Shown here one piece after another: positions 6,424-13,984 of a DNA stretch of 16,100 nt (the first letter of the stretch is position 1; every line of letters starts with the position of its first letter). Position numbers and translations under genes: made by a program. This stretch comes from VRUE01 sp035556755 (GTDB lineage Bacteria > Actinomycetota > Thermoleophilia > Solirubrobacterales > 70-9). The notes beneath the pieces were generated by a model, which worked only from the letters and a program-made list of their open reading frames with translations, was not told the DNA's origin and ran no database searches. The stretch covers positions 1 through 16,100 of the forward strand of contig DATMEP010000035.1 in assembly GCA_035556755.1 (NCBI GenBank). The letters run 5' to 3'.

Positions 6424-6980
6424 CGCGAACCCCCCTTCCGCAGCACGACGTCGACCCGTCGCAGGGCTTGGTCGGGTAGCGAGGAAACGGCCATTGCCTC
6501 TCCGAAGCCGCGCGCGGAGAGGCGCCTCGGCGGCGACCCACCGGCGACCAGGAAGCGCCGCGTGGCCTGCGCGCGGCCCTGCGACAGGCGCAGGTTGTAG
6601 GCGCTGTCGCCCGCTCCATCCGTATAGCCATGGAAGGAAACCGCCGTTCCCGGCCTTGCAAGGAACGCGAGTACTCGCGGCAGCAGCTCGCCACGGAGCT
6701 GCACGCGCGCCTCGGGAGTGAGCGCCGCGCTGTCGAACTCGAAGTAGACGTCATTCTCGAGGGAGAGGACCCGGTCGCCCGAGGGCAGCTGTCTGATCCG
6801 CAGGGTCGGCAGCTTCGCCGGCTTCACGTGAGCGGCACGGCGCGACGTCTCCTCGGCTGCCGTAACGACGCGATCAGCGCCGCAGCTGGACGCCAAGGCG
6901 ACCAACAACGCGAACGACGAGACTGCGAAAGCGAACCTGGCGTGACCGGTTGCAATTGGGATTGAGCAGAGTTTGAGCAC
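6420..6980 (-). CDS. OmpA-family peptidoglycan-binding (lipo)protein (operon gene 1)
   Basis: A 186-residue exported protein with a C-terminal OmpA-like domain. The leader (about 14-33, FAFAVSSFALLVALASSC) ends in Cys33 with a somewhat weak lipobox. The OmpA domain covers about 77-184: VYFEFDSAALTPEARVQL, then FHGYTDGAGDSAYNLRLSQGRA with the peptidoglycan-binding Asp121 and Arg136, GFGEA and RRVDVVLRK. This domain grips diaminopimelate of peptidoglycan, so the protein should tether the complex to the wall. The start is GTG 6980, preceded by a strong GGGGGAGG four bases upstream. It is the first gene of the four-gene operon and lies about 20 bases after the predicted transcription start. OmpA domains are typical of diderms and less usual in actinobacteria, where such a lipoprotein would bridge membrane and wall directly. 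Confidence 0.88.
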   Translation of the reverse strand: MLKLCSIPIATGHARFAFAVSSFALLVALASSCGADRVVTAAEETSRRAAHVKPAKLPTLRIRQLPSGDRVLSLENDVYFEFDSAALTPEARVQLRGELLPRVLAFLARPGTAVSFHGYTDGAGDSAYNLRLSQGRAQATRRFLVAGGSPPRRLSARGFGEAMAVSSLPDQALRRVDVVLRKGGSR

Positions 6981-7007
6981 GGAACCTCCCCCGTAGTTGC
7001 CGGCTCT

Positions 7008-7036
7008 ACTATAAGAACCATGATTCGCTCCCGCAA
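7008..7036 (-). promoter_or_regulatory. Promoter of the OmpA-lipoprotein operon
   Basis: On the minus strand TTGCGG (7036-7031) and TATAGT (7013-7008) are separated by exactly 17 bases, a good match to a housekeeping-type promoter. Transcription would start near 7001, leaving a leader of about 20 bases before GTG 6980. Confidence 0.6.
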
Positions 7037-7054
7037 GTACAAATGCGTATGGAA

Positions 7055-7078
7055 CTAAACTAAATCTTGTTCTAAACT
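7055..7078. repeat. CTAAACT direct repeats in the divergent intergenic region
   Basis: CTAAACT occurs at 7055-7061 and 7072-7078, with a further CTAAA at 7060-7064, in an A/T-rich patch that contrasts with the surrounding GC-rich DNA. Direct heptamers are the usual target form of SARP-type regulators, though the spacing here (17 bases between the full copies, 5 and 12 through the partial one) differs from the standard 11. The site lies between the start of the SARP-like gene (7091) and the operon promoter, so it could be the target of that protein. Confidence 0.35.
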
Positions 7079-7090
7079 CTCAACGGGAAA

Positions 7091-10000
7091 ATGCAAGTCG
7101 AAGACAGCAAGCAGGGAGAGGGGATCGACGCCTGGTCGAGGGCCGAGCTGCGGATCTGGTGCGTCGGCGGTTGGAGGTTTCAGCTCAGGGGCGGCGAGGT
7201 CCACGACCTCGACGGGCCCGCGGCCGAGGAAGCCCTGGCAAGGCACCTCGCGGTCCACCACTCCTACGGGCTCTCCAGCGACGCCCTTCGGAAGCTCCTC
7301 TCGCGCAACCGCAACCGGCCGATCTCCAGGCAATCGCTGCACGTCGCCGTAAACAGGCTGCGAGACCTGCTCGCCACCGCTGCCGGCGGAGGACAGGACA
7401 CGACAAAGCTGGCCAAGCGGCTCGTCCCTCACGCGAAGGCCGCAACCGCCGCCGACGGCTCGCGAGTCTCGCAGTACCGGTTCGGACCAGGGGTTTGGCT
7501 GGACCTCAGGGACGCGCCAAACCCCCTGGCCTTTCATCCGCTCGCCGTCGATCGGGACGAGTCGGTACTGGGTGGCGGCGCGCGCGCCCGGGTGTTCGCC
7601 GGATCCGAGCGACTCGCACTCGAAGCAAGCAGCCGGCTGGAGGAAACCCGACATCTGACCGGCAATGGGCTTCCCAGCCACCTCGCGGGATTCACCCCGC
7701 CGATCCGGCGCCTGCTGGATCTGGTCCCCGTCGCCCTCGACCGCCTCCACCCCTGGTCGATGCTAGTCATACAGGGCAAGGGAGAATCCGGTCGCCTGCA
7801 CTTGGCGGAGGCAATCGAGCTGGGCACGCTCGCTTGGCGCGGCAAGCCCGCTGAGCAGATCCGCGAGCAACCGGACACCGGCCCGCGAGCCGACTCGGAC
7901 CCCGAGGACGTCTTGCCGGGCCACCTCTACATACTCGACCTCACCCGCGAGCTGACGGCGCCCCAAAGGGAGCGCCTGCTTGCCGTCCGCAAGCAGGCCG
8001 GAAAGGCCGAGCACCCCGAGGAACGCCCCTCGCTCCTAGTCGTCACCGACGGTGCCAAAGTCGAGCCGCGGGGCGGACTTGCCGGCTGGGAGAGAGCGGA
8101 GACGATCTCGCTGCCTCCGCCCAGCGCAAAAGACGTCGAGGAGGCTTACCTGATCGCCACCCGGGAGCTCCCCGGCGACTGCGGGAAAAGAAGGGCCGAG
8201 TTCGAAACGCTCGCCACCGAGTATGCGCGTGAACACAACAGTGAGATCGGGCTGCGCGCCGCCAGCTCCGCAGCGTCGATCGCCGTCGAGGGAGGCGGGG
8301 TCCCGCACGCCGGAGAGCTCCCGCCCCCCGACACGAAGGATCTCCCGCTCGACGAGCTCAGGGGCGAGGAGCGCAAGCTGGCACGTGCCCTCGCCTGGTT
8401 CGGGAACGACCCCTTCACCCTGGCAGACGCGAAGGCGGCGACGGAACGCCCGGACCTGCCTCGGTCGGAGATCTTCAGGATCGCGACGACGATCCCCGGG
8501 GGCGGTGCCGGTAGCTACGAGGTTCACCCGAGGCTGCTCGACGCGAGCCCCGCGCCGGAGGTGCCGACTCGGATCTGCGAATACCTGCTCGAAAAAGGCC
8601 ACGAGGAAGCCCTGGAGCACTGGCCACTACGGGCGATGCGGATTCTGGATGCCAGGTCCGTCGACATCGAGCTCCGCCTCCGCCTTGCGCGGCAGCTGAT
8701 CGAGCTCTCGCGCGACCTCGGCTTCGCCGAGAACCTGCAGAGGCGGATGCGGACGCTGCTCGAACGCACCCAGAAGCCCGACGAGCCCGTGACGATGGAG
8801 GTGGCGATCGGCCGTGGGCGTCTCCTGACTCACCTGGGTCGACTGAAGCAAGCGGAAAAAGTGCTCGAGCCGCTTACGCGCGGAAAGCACCGGGACAAGG
8901 AGCACAAGCGACTGCGGGCGGAGGCGCATCTCCGTCTCGCGATCGTGGCTTCCCAGCGCGGCAACCGCCAGATGGCAAACGAACGAGCCAGGAAGGCCGC
9001 ACGGCTCGCTCCCGAACAGCTCGGCGAGCGGGTCGCGCGCTACTACGGCTGGGAGGCGCTCTACACAGCGCGCTTCGAGTCCGCCCTGCGCGAGTTCGAA
9101 AACGCCCTGCGTAAGGAGCAAAAACCCGAGAACCGAGCCGACGCGATTATCGGCAAGGCCCTGGCCCTGCTGCGACTTGGCCGGCTCGCGGACGCGGATG
9201 GCCTTCTGGCCGATCTCGACATGACCAAGCTGAGGAGGATCACGCGGAATCGGGTGATCCGCGCAAAAGCCACCGCCCGGTTCCTGCGAGGGGACCCTCA
9301 GGGCGGAATCGAGATCCTCGACAAAGCTCTACGACAAGACGAGACCCGGGCCTCGCTGGAGAGCGCCGACCTGCTGGAAGCTCGGGCCTATCTGCATGCC
9401 AAGCTCGGCGCCAACTCACTCGCACAGGCCGAACAGGATCTGGTTCGCGCCGAGAAGCTGCTCACCACCGAGGACGAATGGCAGAAGGCGGTCATCTACT
9501 ACATCCGCGGGCTCATCGCCGAGGCGGCGATGCGCACTACCCCTCACTCCACCAAAAGACTCCGGGCAGAAGCAACGGAAAATGCCGAGAAAAGCGTCGA
9601 GGCGGCTCACGCAAACCCCTGGCATCAGGCACGCGCCCATACCCTGCTTGGGCGCCTCGAGGTCGATGACGGCGGCGAGGATGGCGGCAGGCTCGCCAAG
9701 CATCTGCGGGCCGCTGGAGAAGCGCACCGCAAACTCGACGAGCTGTGGCCCGATGCCCTCCGTGAAACCCTGGAGCTCGGCGCGACGGCGGCTGGGGCCT
9801 GGCGGATGAGAGACGAGCGCCGGCGGCTGGAGGCGCTCGTCGCGGCACTGGCACCCCTCGACGCACCGGTCGACCCGGGCAAGGAGGAAGCCCTGGCGAT
9901 CCTCGACGAGGTCGCGAGCGCGGTCGAAGGTCGTACGCGCCCGGAGGTGTCCGAGGGCAAGGATGAAACGAACATCAGAGCGCTGGGCCAACTCGGGGAG

Positions 10001-10432
10001 GTACTCCTCCGCGGAGGTAAGGAGGCCCTGGCCCGCGGCAAGCCGCTGGCCCTGTGCCTGCTTCAGCCCCGAAGCACTTCCGACCTCGAGGCGGGCGTAT
10101 ATGACTTCGACCCCTCGACCGGCGACCTAACCCCAGCCCAGGGACTGTCGGGGAAGGCAACGTCGATGTTGAAAGGCACCGCCAACCGGCGGTTTGCCGA
10201 ACAGAGACTCGCGGCGGTGCTGCTGGTCGGTACGCCGACGGGCGATGCCGACATTGCCGATCCCCTCTTCCTCGGTCAGTGGCTGGAGCTCTTCAGGGCG
10301 GAGACCCGTAAACGCGGCATCGGAGCAATCGAGTCGATCCCGATCGAGCCCCACGCCGTCGATGCGCTTGGCCTACGGGCCTCCGCCGGGTTCGTCGCGC
10401 TCGGAATGGTGGAGTTGCCGACGCTCGACTGA
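7091..10432 (+). CDS. SARP-type winged-helix/TPR regulator-like protein with a SagB-like C terminus
   Basis: An 1113-residue cytoplasmic protein. Residues 19-140 form an OmpR/SARP winged helix (ELRIWCVGG, LSSDALRKLL, SRQSLHVAVNRLRDLL, wing YRFGPGVWLDL). About 205-400 look like a worn STAND NTPase: VIQGKGESGRLHLAEAI stands where a P-loop should be but lacks the GKT/S lysine, HLYILDL resembles Walker B, and LLVVTDGAKVE follows. About 420-485 may be a second winged helix. Residues 500-920 are alpha-helical, TPR-like repeats (RGRLLTHLGRLKQAEKVLEPL; ALALLRLGRLADADGLLADL). The last 120 residues (LCLLQPRSTSDLEAGVYDFDPSTGDLTP..., RLAAVLLVG, LFLGQWLELFRAETRKRGIG) resemble the C-terminal half of SagB-type nitroreductases; the preceding half is not visible. 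The gene is divergent from the envelope operon. The upstream ribosome binding site is weak. N-terminal domain: fairly sure; SagB-like end: tentative. Confidence 0.85.
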   Translation: MQVEDSKQGEGIDAWSRAELRIWCVGGWRFQLRGGEVHDLDGPAAEEALARHLAVHHSYGLSSDALRKLLSRNRNRPISRQSLHVAVNRLRDLLATAAGGGQDTTKLAKRLVPHAKAATAADGSRVSQYRFGPGVWLDLRDAPNPLAFHPLAVDRDESVLGGGARARVFAGSERLALEASSRLEETRHLTGNGLPSHLAGFTPPIRRLLDLVPVALDRLHPWSMLVIQGKGESGRLHLAEAIELGTLAWRGKPAEQIREQPDTGPRADSDPEDVLPGHLYILDLTRELTAPQRERLLAVRKQAGKAEHPEERPSLLVVTDGAKVEPRGGLAGWERAETISLPPPSAKDVEEAYLIATRELPGDCGKRRAEFETLATEYAREHNSEIGLRAASSAASIAVEGGGVPHAGELPPPDTKDLPLDELRGEERKLARALAWFGNDPFTLADAKAATERPDLPRSEIFRIATTIPGGGAGSYEVHPRLLDASPAPEVPTRICEYLLEKGHEEALEHWPLRAMRILDARSVDIELRLRLARQLIELSRDLGFAENLQRRMRTLLERTQKPDEPVTMEVAIGRGRLLTHLGRLKQAEKVLEPLTRGKHRDKEHKRLRAEAHLRLAIVASQRGNRQMANERARKAARLAPEQLGERVARYYGWEALYTARFESALREFENALRKEQKPENRADAIIGKALALLRLGRLADADGLLADLDMTKLRRITRNRVIRAKATARFLRGDPQGGIEILDKALRQDETRASLESADLLEARAYLHAKLGANSLAQAEQDLVRAEKLLTTEDEWQKAVIYYIRGLIAEAAMRTTPHSTKRLRAEATENAEKSVEAAHANPWHQARAHTLLGRLEVDDGGEDGGRLAKHLRAAGEAHRKLDELWPDALRETLELGATAAGAWRMRDERRRLEALVAALAPLDAPVDPGKEEALAILDEVASAVEGRTRPEVSEGKDETNIRALGQLGEVLLRGGKEALARGKPLALCLLQPRSTSDLEAGVYDFDPSTGDLTPAQGLSGKATSMLKGTANRRFAEQRLAAVLLVGTPTGDADIADPLFLGQWLELFRAETRKRGIGAIESIPIEPHAVDALGLRASAGFVALGMVELPTLD

Positions 10433-10458
10433 GACGCACGCCACGCGGCTCAGTCGAG
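10424..10458. terminator. Bidirectional hairpin spanning both stop codons of convergent genes
   Basis: CTCGACTGAG (10424-10433) is perfectly complementary to CTCAGTCGAG (10449-10458) around a 15-base loop, and G-T plus C-G pairs extend the stem by two. There is no T-tract. The arms include the last codons and the TGA stops of both converging genes, so each transcript would fold a strong hairpin at its end. Confidence 0.6.
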
Positions 10459-11004
10459 TGCCAAATCCGCTGCCGCCGCGTAGAAGTCGGGTGGAACAAC
10501 CGACCACAGCTCGCAGTTGAAGCTCTCCTGGTCCCGCTTGCCGTGGCCCGGCAGCGTCTTCTCGTAACGCCAGCCGAGGCTGGCCACCACGCTCTTCGCC
10601 GCCTCGTTGAAGACGGGGATCTCACCGTAGACGCGATGAGCGCCGAACTCGCCGAATGCCTTCGCGATCGTCAAGGCCTCCGCGGGCCGGCCCACCCCTC
10701 GATTTCGCCAGTCGCCACCGATGAGGGCGCCCAACTCTGGGCCCGAATCGCGCTCGAGCCCATAGAGGGCGGTGAACCCCACGGGCTCGTCGGTGCCCTC
10801 CACGAGGATCGCGTACTTACGGTCCTCCCCGTCCTCGATCGCGCTACGAGTCCAAGCCTCGGCTTCCTCCTCGGAGAACGTCTTTCGCTGCCCGACCAGC
10901 GTCTTGGTCGCCTCCTTGTCGTTGAACCAACCATGCACGGCGGCGATGTCGCCCAGGGCGAATCGACGTAGGCTGACTGAGCTCCTCGACAAGTGGCTTC
11001 CCAT
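10450..11004 (-). CDS. GNAT-family N-acetyltransferase (RimJ/RimL type)
   Basis: A 184-residue protein with the full acetyltransferase layout: SLRRFALGDIAAVHGWFND at the start, AILVEGTDEPVGFTALYGLE (strands with substrate-side residues), ELGALIGGDWRNRGVGRPAEALTIAKAFGEFGAHRVYGEIPVFNEAAKSVVASLGWRYE. The acetyl-CoA loop R100-x-x-G-x-G-R and the following helix are intact. RimJ/RimL-type members acetylate protein N termini or small-molecule amines; the substrate cannot be told. There is no Shine-Dalgarno before ATG 11004, and a TAGATA box (11020-11015) lies ten bases upstream, so the mRNA may be nearly leaderless. It is convergent with the large regulator gene and ends 17 bases from it. Confidence 0.9.
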   Translation of the reverse strand: MGSHLSRSSVSLRRFALGDIAAVHGWFNDKEATKTLVGQRKTFSEEEAEAWTRSAIEDGEDRKYAILVEGTDEPVGFTALYGLERDSGPELGALIGGDWRNRGVGRPAEALTIAKAFGEFGAHRVYGEIPVFNEAAKSVVASLGWRYEKTLPGHGKRDQESFNCELWSVVPPDFYAAAADLALD

Positions 11005-11014
11005 TATTCAACGA

Positions 11015-11020
11015 TATCTA
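11015..11020 (-). promoter_or_regulatory. Candidate -10 box of the acetyltransferase gene
   Basis: TAGATA on the minus strand, ten bases before ATG 11004. Transcription would begin about four bases before the start codon, which fits the absence of a ribosome binding site. No clear -35 is visible. Confidence 0.35.
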
Positions 11021-11056
11021 AGGAATCAGACCCCGAGCAGGCCGCCGACCGGAGAG

Positions 11057-11129
11057 CACCCCCGGCTGGATTCGAACCAGCGACCCACGGCTTAGAAGGC
11101 CGTCGCTCTGTCCACTGAGCTACGGGGGC
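11057..11129 (-). tRNA. tRNA-Arg (anticodon TCT)
   Basis: The minus strand folds as a 73-base tRNA: acceptor GCCCCCG (11129-11123) pairs with CGGGGGT (11064-11058), with a G-T pair at the end. The D arm is AGCTCAGTGGACAGAGC, the anticodon stem-loop ACGGCCTTCTAAGCCGT gives TCT (arginine AGA/AGG), and the T arm contains GGTTCGAATCC. The discriminator is G and CCA is not encoded. Confidence 0.96.
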
Positions 11130-11157
11130 GGGTACGCCAAGGTTACGTGGCCGCGCC

Positions 11158-13341
11158 TCAGCCGTCGGCGAATTCGCCGGGCCTGGGACAGCCGCTGGGA
11201 TCGAGCTTGCCGTTGACCTTGAAGACGTAGTCGGGCTGCGGCGTGATGTCGGGCTCTTCGATCGCCAGCTTCAGGGCCGGGTCGTTTTTCACCCAGGCGT
11301 AGACCGGATACCAGTAGGGCGACTCGGGCAGGTCCTGGGTCGCGCGGCTGACGATCAGGTAGTCGTAGTCGCCCTCGTTGACCAGCTCGCGGAACTCACG
11401 GCAGGTCGTCGCCAGCCGGTAGGTCCCGTTCGGCCCCTCGACCCCGATGTACTGGACGTAGTTGTCGAGGTTGGCGCCGTAGAAGCCGTACTGGCCGAAG
11501 AAGATCTCGCCCGAGCCGGCGATCCCGATCCGCTTCTCGTGCTGGTTGTGGGCGAAGGCGTAGGCCTTCTGCGGCCCACCGTCCTGCAGGAACGGCGTCG
11601 TTCGCTGGTAGTGCTGCTTGTAGTACTGGACCTCCTGGGCGCGGCCGAGCACGACGGCGAGCAGCAGGATCGTCCCGGCGGCGACGGCGACGACGGCGCG
11701 ACTCACCCGGCGGCGGGAGCGCAGCAGCCCCAGCGCGGCCGGCGCCCAGACCAGGGCGAGGGTGAGGAAGAAGGTGCCGACGATGTAGTCCGGGTACCAG
11801 CGCGGCGTGGTCAGGACCATCACCGCGTAGACCGCGGTGAGGAAGAGCAGCGTCTGCCAGGCGCGCTGCTCGGGCGCCCGCAGCGGCCGCGCGATCGGCA
11901 GCAGCGTCAGGGCGAGGAGCAACCCCGGCATCAGGTAGCGGGTATTGGTGAAGAATCCGGTCGGCGACCCTTCCTGGCCGGCGGCGGTCAGCGGCGTGAC
12001 GATGTAGACGGCGGCGGTGAGAAGGGCTGCCGCGGCGATCACCCGCAAGACCTGGTTGCGCGAGCGCACCGCGATGAAGACGGCGGCGGCGACCGCGGCG
12101 ATCAGGATCAGCGGCCAGAACGGCCCCAGCGCGTTCTCCAGCTCGGGGAAGAACCAGCGGCGGTAGATCGTCGGCTCGAACAGGTAGTCGGCGACGGAGA
12201 AGCGCGGCCGCGGGTCGAGTGGCATCTGGTCGGGCCGCGGCAGGTGCAGCGGCCCCCAGCCGATCTGGGGGATCGGGTTGCCGCCGGTGTGGATCGCCGC
12301 CCGCACGTACCAGTAGCCGCCGACCACGAAGGCGGGGATGCCGATCGCCGCCGCGGTCATCAGCCGCCGCCCGGCGCCGCTGACGACAACCATCCCGACC
12401 GCGATCGCCCCCACCGGGGCCAGCAGCGGCAGCTTCACCGAGACGGCGAGGCCGGCGGCGATCCCGGCCATGATCAGCGGTCCCTTGTCGAGCAGCGGCG
12501 CGTCGCGCTCCGGCGTGTCCTGGACGGCGCCGGCGGCCGGCGCCCGCCGCTGGTGGCCGTTGATCAGGAAGGCGGCGAAGGCAACCAGGAAGGCGAGCCC
12601 GAGGATGTCGTTGCGCCCCTCCCCCGGCTGCGTCTCGATCATCACCCCGGCCGAGTAGACGATCGCCCCGGCGACCATCGTCGCCGGGCCCACCCGGTAG
12701 GGCCTGCCCACGCACCAGGCAGCGAGCAGCCCGATCGAGAGCAGGACGAGGTTGATCAGCGGCGAGAGCCAGTCGCTCTTGAAGAGGACGATCCCGGCGG
12801 CGTGGATCAGCTCCGAGGTGCCGGGGTAGAACCAGGCGGCAAGCCGCAGCGGGTCGGTGAAATGGAGGGGGACGGTCGAGGCCTCCTGGGCGATCCGGCC
12901 CGAGAAAGGCATGTGGTACCAGGTGGTGTCGCCACCGAACATGCCGTGGTCGAGCGCGAGCTGCGCCGGGAAGGTCCACTCGGCGACCGCCCAGGAGGCG
13001 ACGCCGAGCGCGATCAGCAGCGCTGCTTTCTGCACCTGCGGCGCGCTCACTTCGCGGCTTTTCTCCGGTGCCATCCACCAGCCCAGCAGCGCCGCGCCGA
13101 GACCCGTCGCGATGCAGACGACGACGGTCCAGCCCAGGGTCAGGATGCTGAGCGTCCCCAGCAGCTGCAGCGACATGACCAGCAGCGCGGTGGCGATCGT
13201 CGCGTCGGCGAGACGCGCCAGCGCGCCCGAGAACTCGGGCACGATCCAGCGCCGCAGCCAGTAGCCGCCGAGGCCGACCGCCGAGACGATGCCGATCGTC
13301 GCCAGGCAGCCGCCGATGTAGGAGCCTAAGGACGGGGTCAC
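11158..13341 (-). CDS. Polytopic membrane protein, GT-C-type glycosyltransferase-like
   Basis: A 727-residue protein with about a dozen or more transmembrane helices spread over residues 8-590 and a soluble C-terminal part of about 130 residues. The architecture fits GT-C enzymes, which move sugars from polyprenyl-phosphate donors to acceptors on the outer membrane face. The expected acidic motif sits in the first large outer loop: MFGGDTTWYHMPF, with Asp138 as candidate catalytic residue, followed by LRLAAWFYPGTSELIHAAGI. Further outer-loop blocks are GEGRNDILGLAF, NPIPQIGWGPLHLPRP and NTRYLMPGLLL. The soluble tail contains KRIGIAGSGEIFFGQYGFYGANLDNYVQYIGVEGPNG and YDYLIVSRATQ, like the C-terminal region of dolichyl-phosphate-mannose mannosyltransferase-like proteins. 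The GTG at 13341 lacks a clear ribosome binding site, so the start is uncertain. It lies 64 bases downstream of msrA on the same strand. The substrate is unknown. Confidence 0.8.
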   Translation of the reverse strand: MTPSLGSYIGGCLATIGIVSAVGLGGYWLRRWIVPEFSGALARLADATIATALLVMSLQLLGTLSILTLGWTVVVCIATGLGAALLGWWMAPEKSREVSAPQVQKAALLIALGVASWAVAEWTFPAQLALDHGMFGGDTTWYHMPFSGRIAQEASTVPLHFTDPLRLAAWFYPGTSELIHAAGIVLFKSDWLSPLINLVLLSIGLLAAWCVGRPYRVGPATMVAGAIVYSAGVMIETQPGEGRNDILGLAFLVAFAAFLINGHQRRAPAAGAVQDTPERDAPLLDKGPLIMAGIAAGLAVSVKLPLLAPVGAIAVGMVVVSGAGRRLMTAAAIGIPAFVVGGYWYVRAAIHTGGNPIPQIGWGPLHLPRPDQMPLDPRPRFSVADYLFEPTIYRRWFFPELENALGPFWPLILIAAVAAAVFIAVRSRNQVLRVIAAAALLTAAVYIVTPLTAAGQEGSPTGFFTNTRYLMPGLLLALTLLPIARPLRAPEQRAWQTLLFLTAVYAVMVLTTPRWYPDYIVGTFFLTLALVWAPAALGLLRSRRRVSRAVVAVAAGTILLLAVVLGRAQEVQYYKQHYQRTTPFLQDGGPQKAYAFAHNQHEKRIGIAGSGEIFFGQYGFYGANLDNYVQYIGVEGPNGTYRLATTCREFRELVNEGDYDYLIVSRATQDLPESPYWYPVYAWVKNDPALKLAIEEPDITPQPDYVFKVNGKLDPSGCPRPGEFADG

Positions 13342-13405
13342 CGGCGCGGGATGCTATTCACAGCGCCGGGCGGGCGGATCGGGACGCGTCGCTGCCGGGG
13401 CAGGC

Positions 13406-13984
13406 CTAGGAAGCGACCGAAGGGATGCGGCAGGAGACGCCGGTGCCGGCGAGGCCGCAATACCCGTTCGGCACCTTGTGCAGGTACTGCTGGTGGTAGT
13501 CCTCGGCGTAGTAGAAGGGCCCGGCCGGCTCGACCTCGGTGGTGATCGGGTCGTGGCCGGCGTCGCGCAGCGCCTCGTCGTAGGCGTCCCGCGCCATCTC
13601 CGCGGTCGCTCTCTGAGCGTCGTTGGCGAAGTAGATGCCGGAGCGGTACTGGGTGCCGACGTCGTTGCCCTGGCGCATGCCCTGGGTCGGATCGTGCTCC
13701 TCGAAGAAGATCTTCAGCAGGTCGACGTAGGAGACCCGCTCGGGGTCGAAGGCGACGAGCACCGCCTCGGCGTGGCCGGTCTGCCCCGAGCAGACCTCCT
13801 CGTAGGTCGGGTTCGGCGTGGTCCCGTTCATGTAGCCGGCGGCCGTCGTGTAGACGCCGTCCAGGTCCCAGAACAGCCGCTCGGCGCCCCAGAAGCAGCC
13901 GAGCGCGAAGTAGGCGACCTCGGTTCCCTCGGGGAAGGGCGGCTTCAGCGGCGTGCCGAGGACTGAGTGGCTCTCCTGACTCAT
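13406..13984 (-). CDS. msrA: Peptide-methionine (S)-S-oxide reductase MsrA
   Basis: Reduces the S form of methionine sulfoxide in proteins and free methionine back to methionine, using thioredoxin. The 192 residues contain the catalytic GCFWG (Cys30), then GYMNGTTPNPTYEEVCSGQTGHAEAV, FFEEHDPTQGMRQGNDVGTQYRSGIY and PAGPFYYAEDYHQQYL, all hallmarks of MsrA; Cys176 and Cys185 near the C terminus are the likely resolving cysteines. The length is normal for the family. The start overlaps the stop of the upstream dehydrogenase as ATGA (13981-13984), and GGGAGG sits only one base before the ATG, so translation is probably coupled to that gene. Confidence 0.97.
   Translation of the reverse strand: MSQESHSVLGTPLKPPFPEGTEVAYFALGCFWGAERLFWDLDGVYTTAAGYMNGTTPNPTYEEVCSGQTGHAEAVLVAFDPERVSYVDLLKIFFEEHDPTQGMRQGNDVGTQYRSGIYFANDAQRATAEMARDAYDEALRDAGHDPITTEVEPAGPFYYAEDYHQQYLHKVPNGYCGLAGTGVSCRIPSVAS

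Noticed and set aside
5068..6600. 510-codon plus-strand frame opposite the envelope operon
   Set aside because: Low-complexity Arg/Asp-rich product spanning three well-supported minus-strand genes that have ribosome binding sites, signal peptides and domains.
4135..6980. Idea that the OmpA and coiled-coil membrane genes are a Zorya ZorAB-type motor
   Set aside because: ZorB has a transmembrane anchor, not a lipoprotein signal, and the coiled-coil protein lacks a recognisable MotA/TolQ/ExbB motif; no ZorC/D/E-type gene is adjacent.
10772..11095. Plus-strand frame ending in LDSNQRPTA
   Set aside because: The ending is the well-known artefact of translating the antisense strand of a tRNA gene, here tRNA-Arg.
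11539..13329. 596-codon plus-strand frame opposite the GT-C-like gene
   Set aside because: Its product is a run of Arg/Gly/Asp/Gln without hydrophobic core, as expected for the antisense of a GC-rich membrane-protein gene; the minus-strand frame has clear helices and motifs.
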